Shown piece after piece: positions 5,286 through 6,072 of a DNA stretch of 6,072 nt. The translations under genes were made by a program, and so were the position numbers. Source of the DNA: Mailhella sp. Its GTDB lineage: Bacteria; Desulfobacterota; Desulfovibrionia; Desulfovibrionales; Desulfovibrionaceae. How positions within the stretch are numbered: position 1 is the stretch's first letter; each line of letters begins with the position of its first letter. The stretch spans positions 1 to 6,072 of the forward strand of contig JAFWYI010000300.1 in the NCBI GenBank assembly GCA_017522745.1. Direction: 5' to 3'. The notes below the pieces were generated by a model. It had not been told where the DNA came from. It ran no database searches and saw only the letters and a program-made list of their open reading frames with translations.

Positions 5286-6032
5286 TCAGTCAGGGAGCTT
5301 CGCCCCGAGTTCGATAAGGATGGAAAGTGCCTTGGCGCAGTAATTGTATTCCAGCATCGCTTCCTGAAGAGCCTCTTCGTCGCCCTTGAGGTAGACGTCG
5401 CCCATGGAGTTCTGCGCCTGATAGACCTGCTTTTCCGCATAGATCGCCAGCGCGTCCAGCTTGTTCTGGTCAGCCCGGAGCGCCGCGCAGAATTCGGGGT
5501 TGCGGTCCAGGAAGGCTTCCTGCGTCAGGGAATTGAGCAGGCTCATCTCGTCGGAGCCCATGTCGGCCATGGCCTCGCCCATCGCCTGCTTGATACCGGT
5601 ATCGAGGCGGCGCGCCACGGAGTGCAGGAGCAGGAACAGGTTTTCGTTGTCCACCCCGGCCCGCACGGCCTCGGTCACGCCCTGACAGTCTGCCCCGGCC
5701 CCGGCCACACACCAGCCGAAGAAACGGGCATCTCTGAGGGTAGGCGAGGAAAGGCTCTTCGCCTGCCACTGCGCCACGAGTTCAGGCGAAAGGCCGAAGC
5801 TGGAGGCGGCGAGGTAAAGGCCCGCCTTGGCGTCGGAGAATTTTCCGGCCGCGCTGGAGAACTGATGCTGTATGCTCGCGGTGCTGGGCAGGGAAGCCAG
5901 CGGCGTTGCGGGATCCTTGCAGAGCTTCATGATATCCGCCTGTATGTAGCCGAACTTGCCGCTGCCGAGTACCGGGACCAAGTTGATGTTCTGGCGCACC
6001 TCTTCTTCGGGCAGGCCGGTACGCTCCGCCAC
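5286..6032 (-). CDS. Unrecognised mostly helical protein, possible T3SS-linked secreted protein; 5' end uncertain
   Basis: I do not recognise this protein. Its codon pattern and residue composition look genuinely coding. The 248-residue product has no signal peptide or membrane segment and appears almost entirely alpha-helical. An N-terminal AERTGLPEEEVRQNI helix leads to VLGSGKFGYIQADIMKL (21-37) and a Ser/Ala/Pro-rich linker (41-65). Amphipathic helices follow: AKAGLYLAASSFGLSPELVA (68-87), a Cys-containing FFGWCVAGAGADCQGV (104-119), NLFLLLHSVARRL (131-143) and KALSILIELGAKL (234-246). The start given is a GTG at 6032 with no visible SD. The frame remains protein-like upstream (NENHALILRT before it) until an in-frame TGA at 6065-6063 next to the window edge, so the true N-terminus may lie outside or the gene may be broken. 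Because a CesT-type chaperone follows, an effector or other T3SS substrate is a reasonable guess, not a demonstrated function. Confidence 0.7.
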   Translation of the reverse strand: MAERTGLPEEEVRQNINLVPVLGSGKFGYIQADIMKLCKDPATPLASLPSTASIQHQFSSAAGKFSDAKAGLYLAASSFGLSPELVAQWQAKSLSSPTLRDARFFGWCVAGAGADCQGVTEAVRAGVDNENLFLLLHSVARRLDTGIKQAMGEAMADMGSDEMSLLNSLTQEAFLDRNPEFCAALRADQNKLDALAIYAEKQVYQAQNSMGDVYLKGDEEALQEAMLEYNYCAKALSILIELGAKLPD

Positions 6033-6072
6033 GGTGCGGAGGATGAGCGCGTGGTTCTCGTTTCACGCCTTA

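Overview
The window is GC-rich, densely coding Gram-negative DNA. A class I type III secretion (T3SS) chaperone of the CesT family and an AaeXAB-like envelope efflux cassette together suggest a proteobacterium. The overall style would fit a Desulfovibrionaceae-like sulfate or sulfite reducer, but that placement is inference: no marker gene is present.

Layout. On the + strand, positions 2-1261 hold an MFS_3-type efflux transporter whose N-terminus lies outside the window. It is followed after 2 nt by an AEC (auxin efflux carrier) family permease at 1264-2316. These converge on a minus-strand block across a C-rich, repeat-laden spacer (2317-2441). In its own transcription direction the minus-strand block runs: an unrecognised helical protein (6032-5286), a CesT-like T3SS chaperone (5220-4768), a rho-independent terminator (4723-4691), a compact FUSC-family membrane protein (4689-3667), a 299-nt repeat-filled spacer, a DUF1656/AaeX-like small membrane protein (3367-3170), and an AaeA/HlyD-like periplasmic adaptor (3173-2442, overlapping its predecessor by 4 nt).

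How the genes work together. FUSC + DUF1656 + HlyD is the recognised composition of the AaeXAB (p-hydroxybenzoate-type) efflux module. Here the order is permuted, the FUSC subunit lacks the large cytoplasmic domains, and the adaptor has only about 18 residues where an alpha-hairpin would normally be. With the MFS and AEC genes, four of the five minus/plus transport genes cluster as exporters. The chaperone and the gene just upstream of it look like a chaperone/secreted-substrate pair, but the putative substrate has no family I recognise.

Most unusual non-coding structures. (1) The terminator after the chaperone gene abuts the FUSC start codon, and its 3' arm contains the FUSC Shine-Dalgarno sequence, so one hairpin could control both termination and translation. 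(2) A 13/14-nt tandem array upstream of the DUF1656 gene puts at least twelve evenly spaced G-runs on the coding strand, a strong multi-G-quadruplex pattern. (3) G/C homopolymers of 8-9 nt occur in all three longer minus-strand intergenic spacers.
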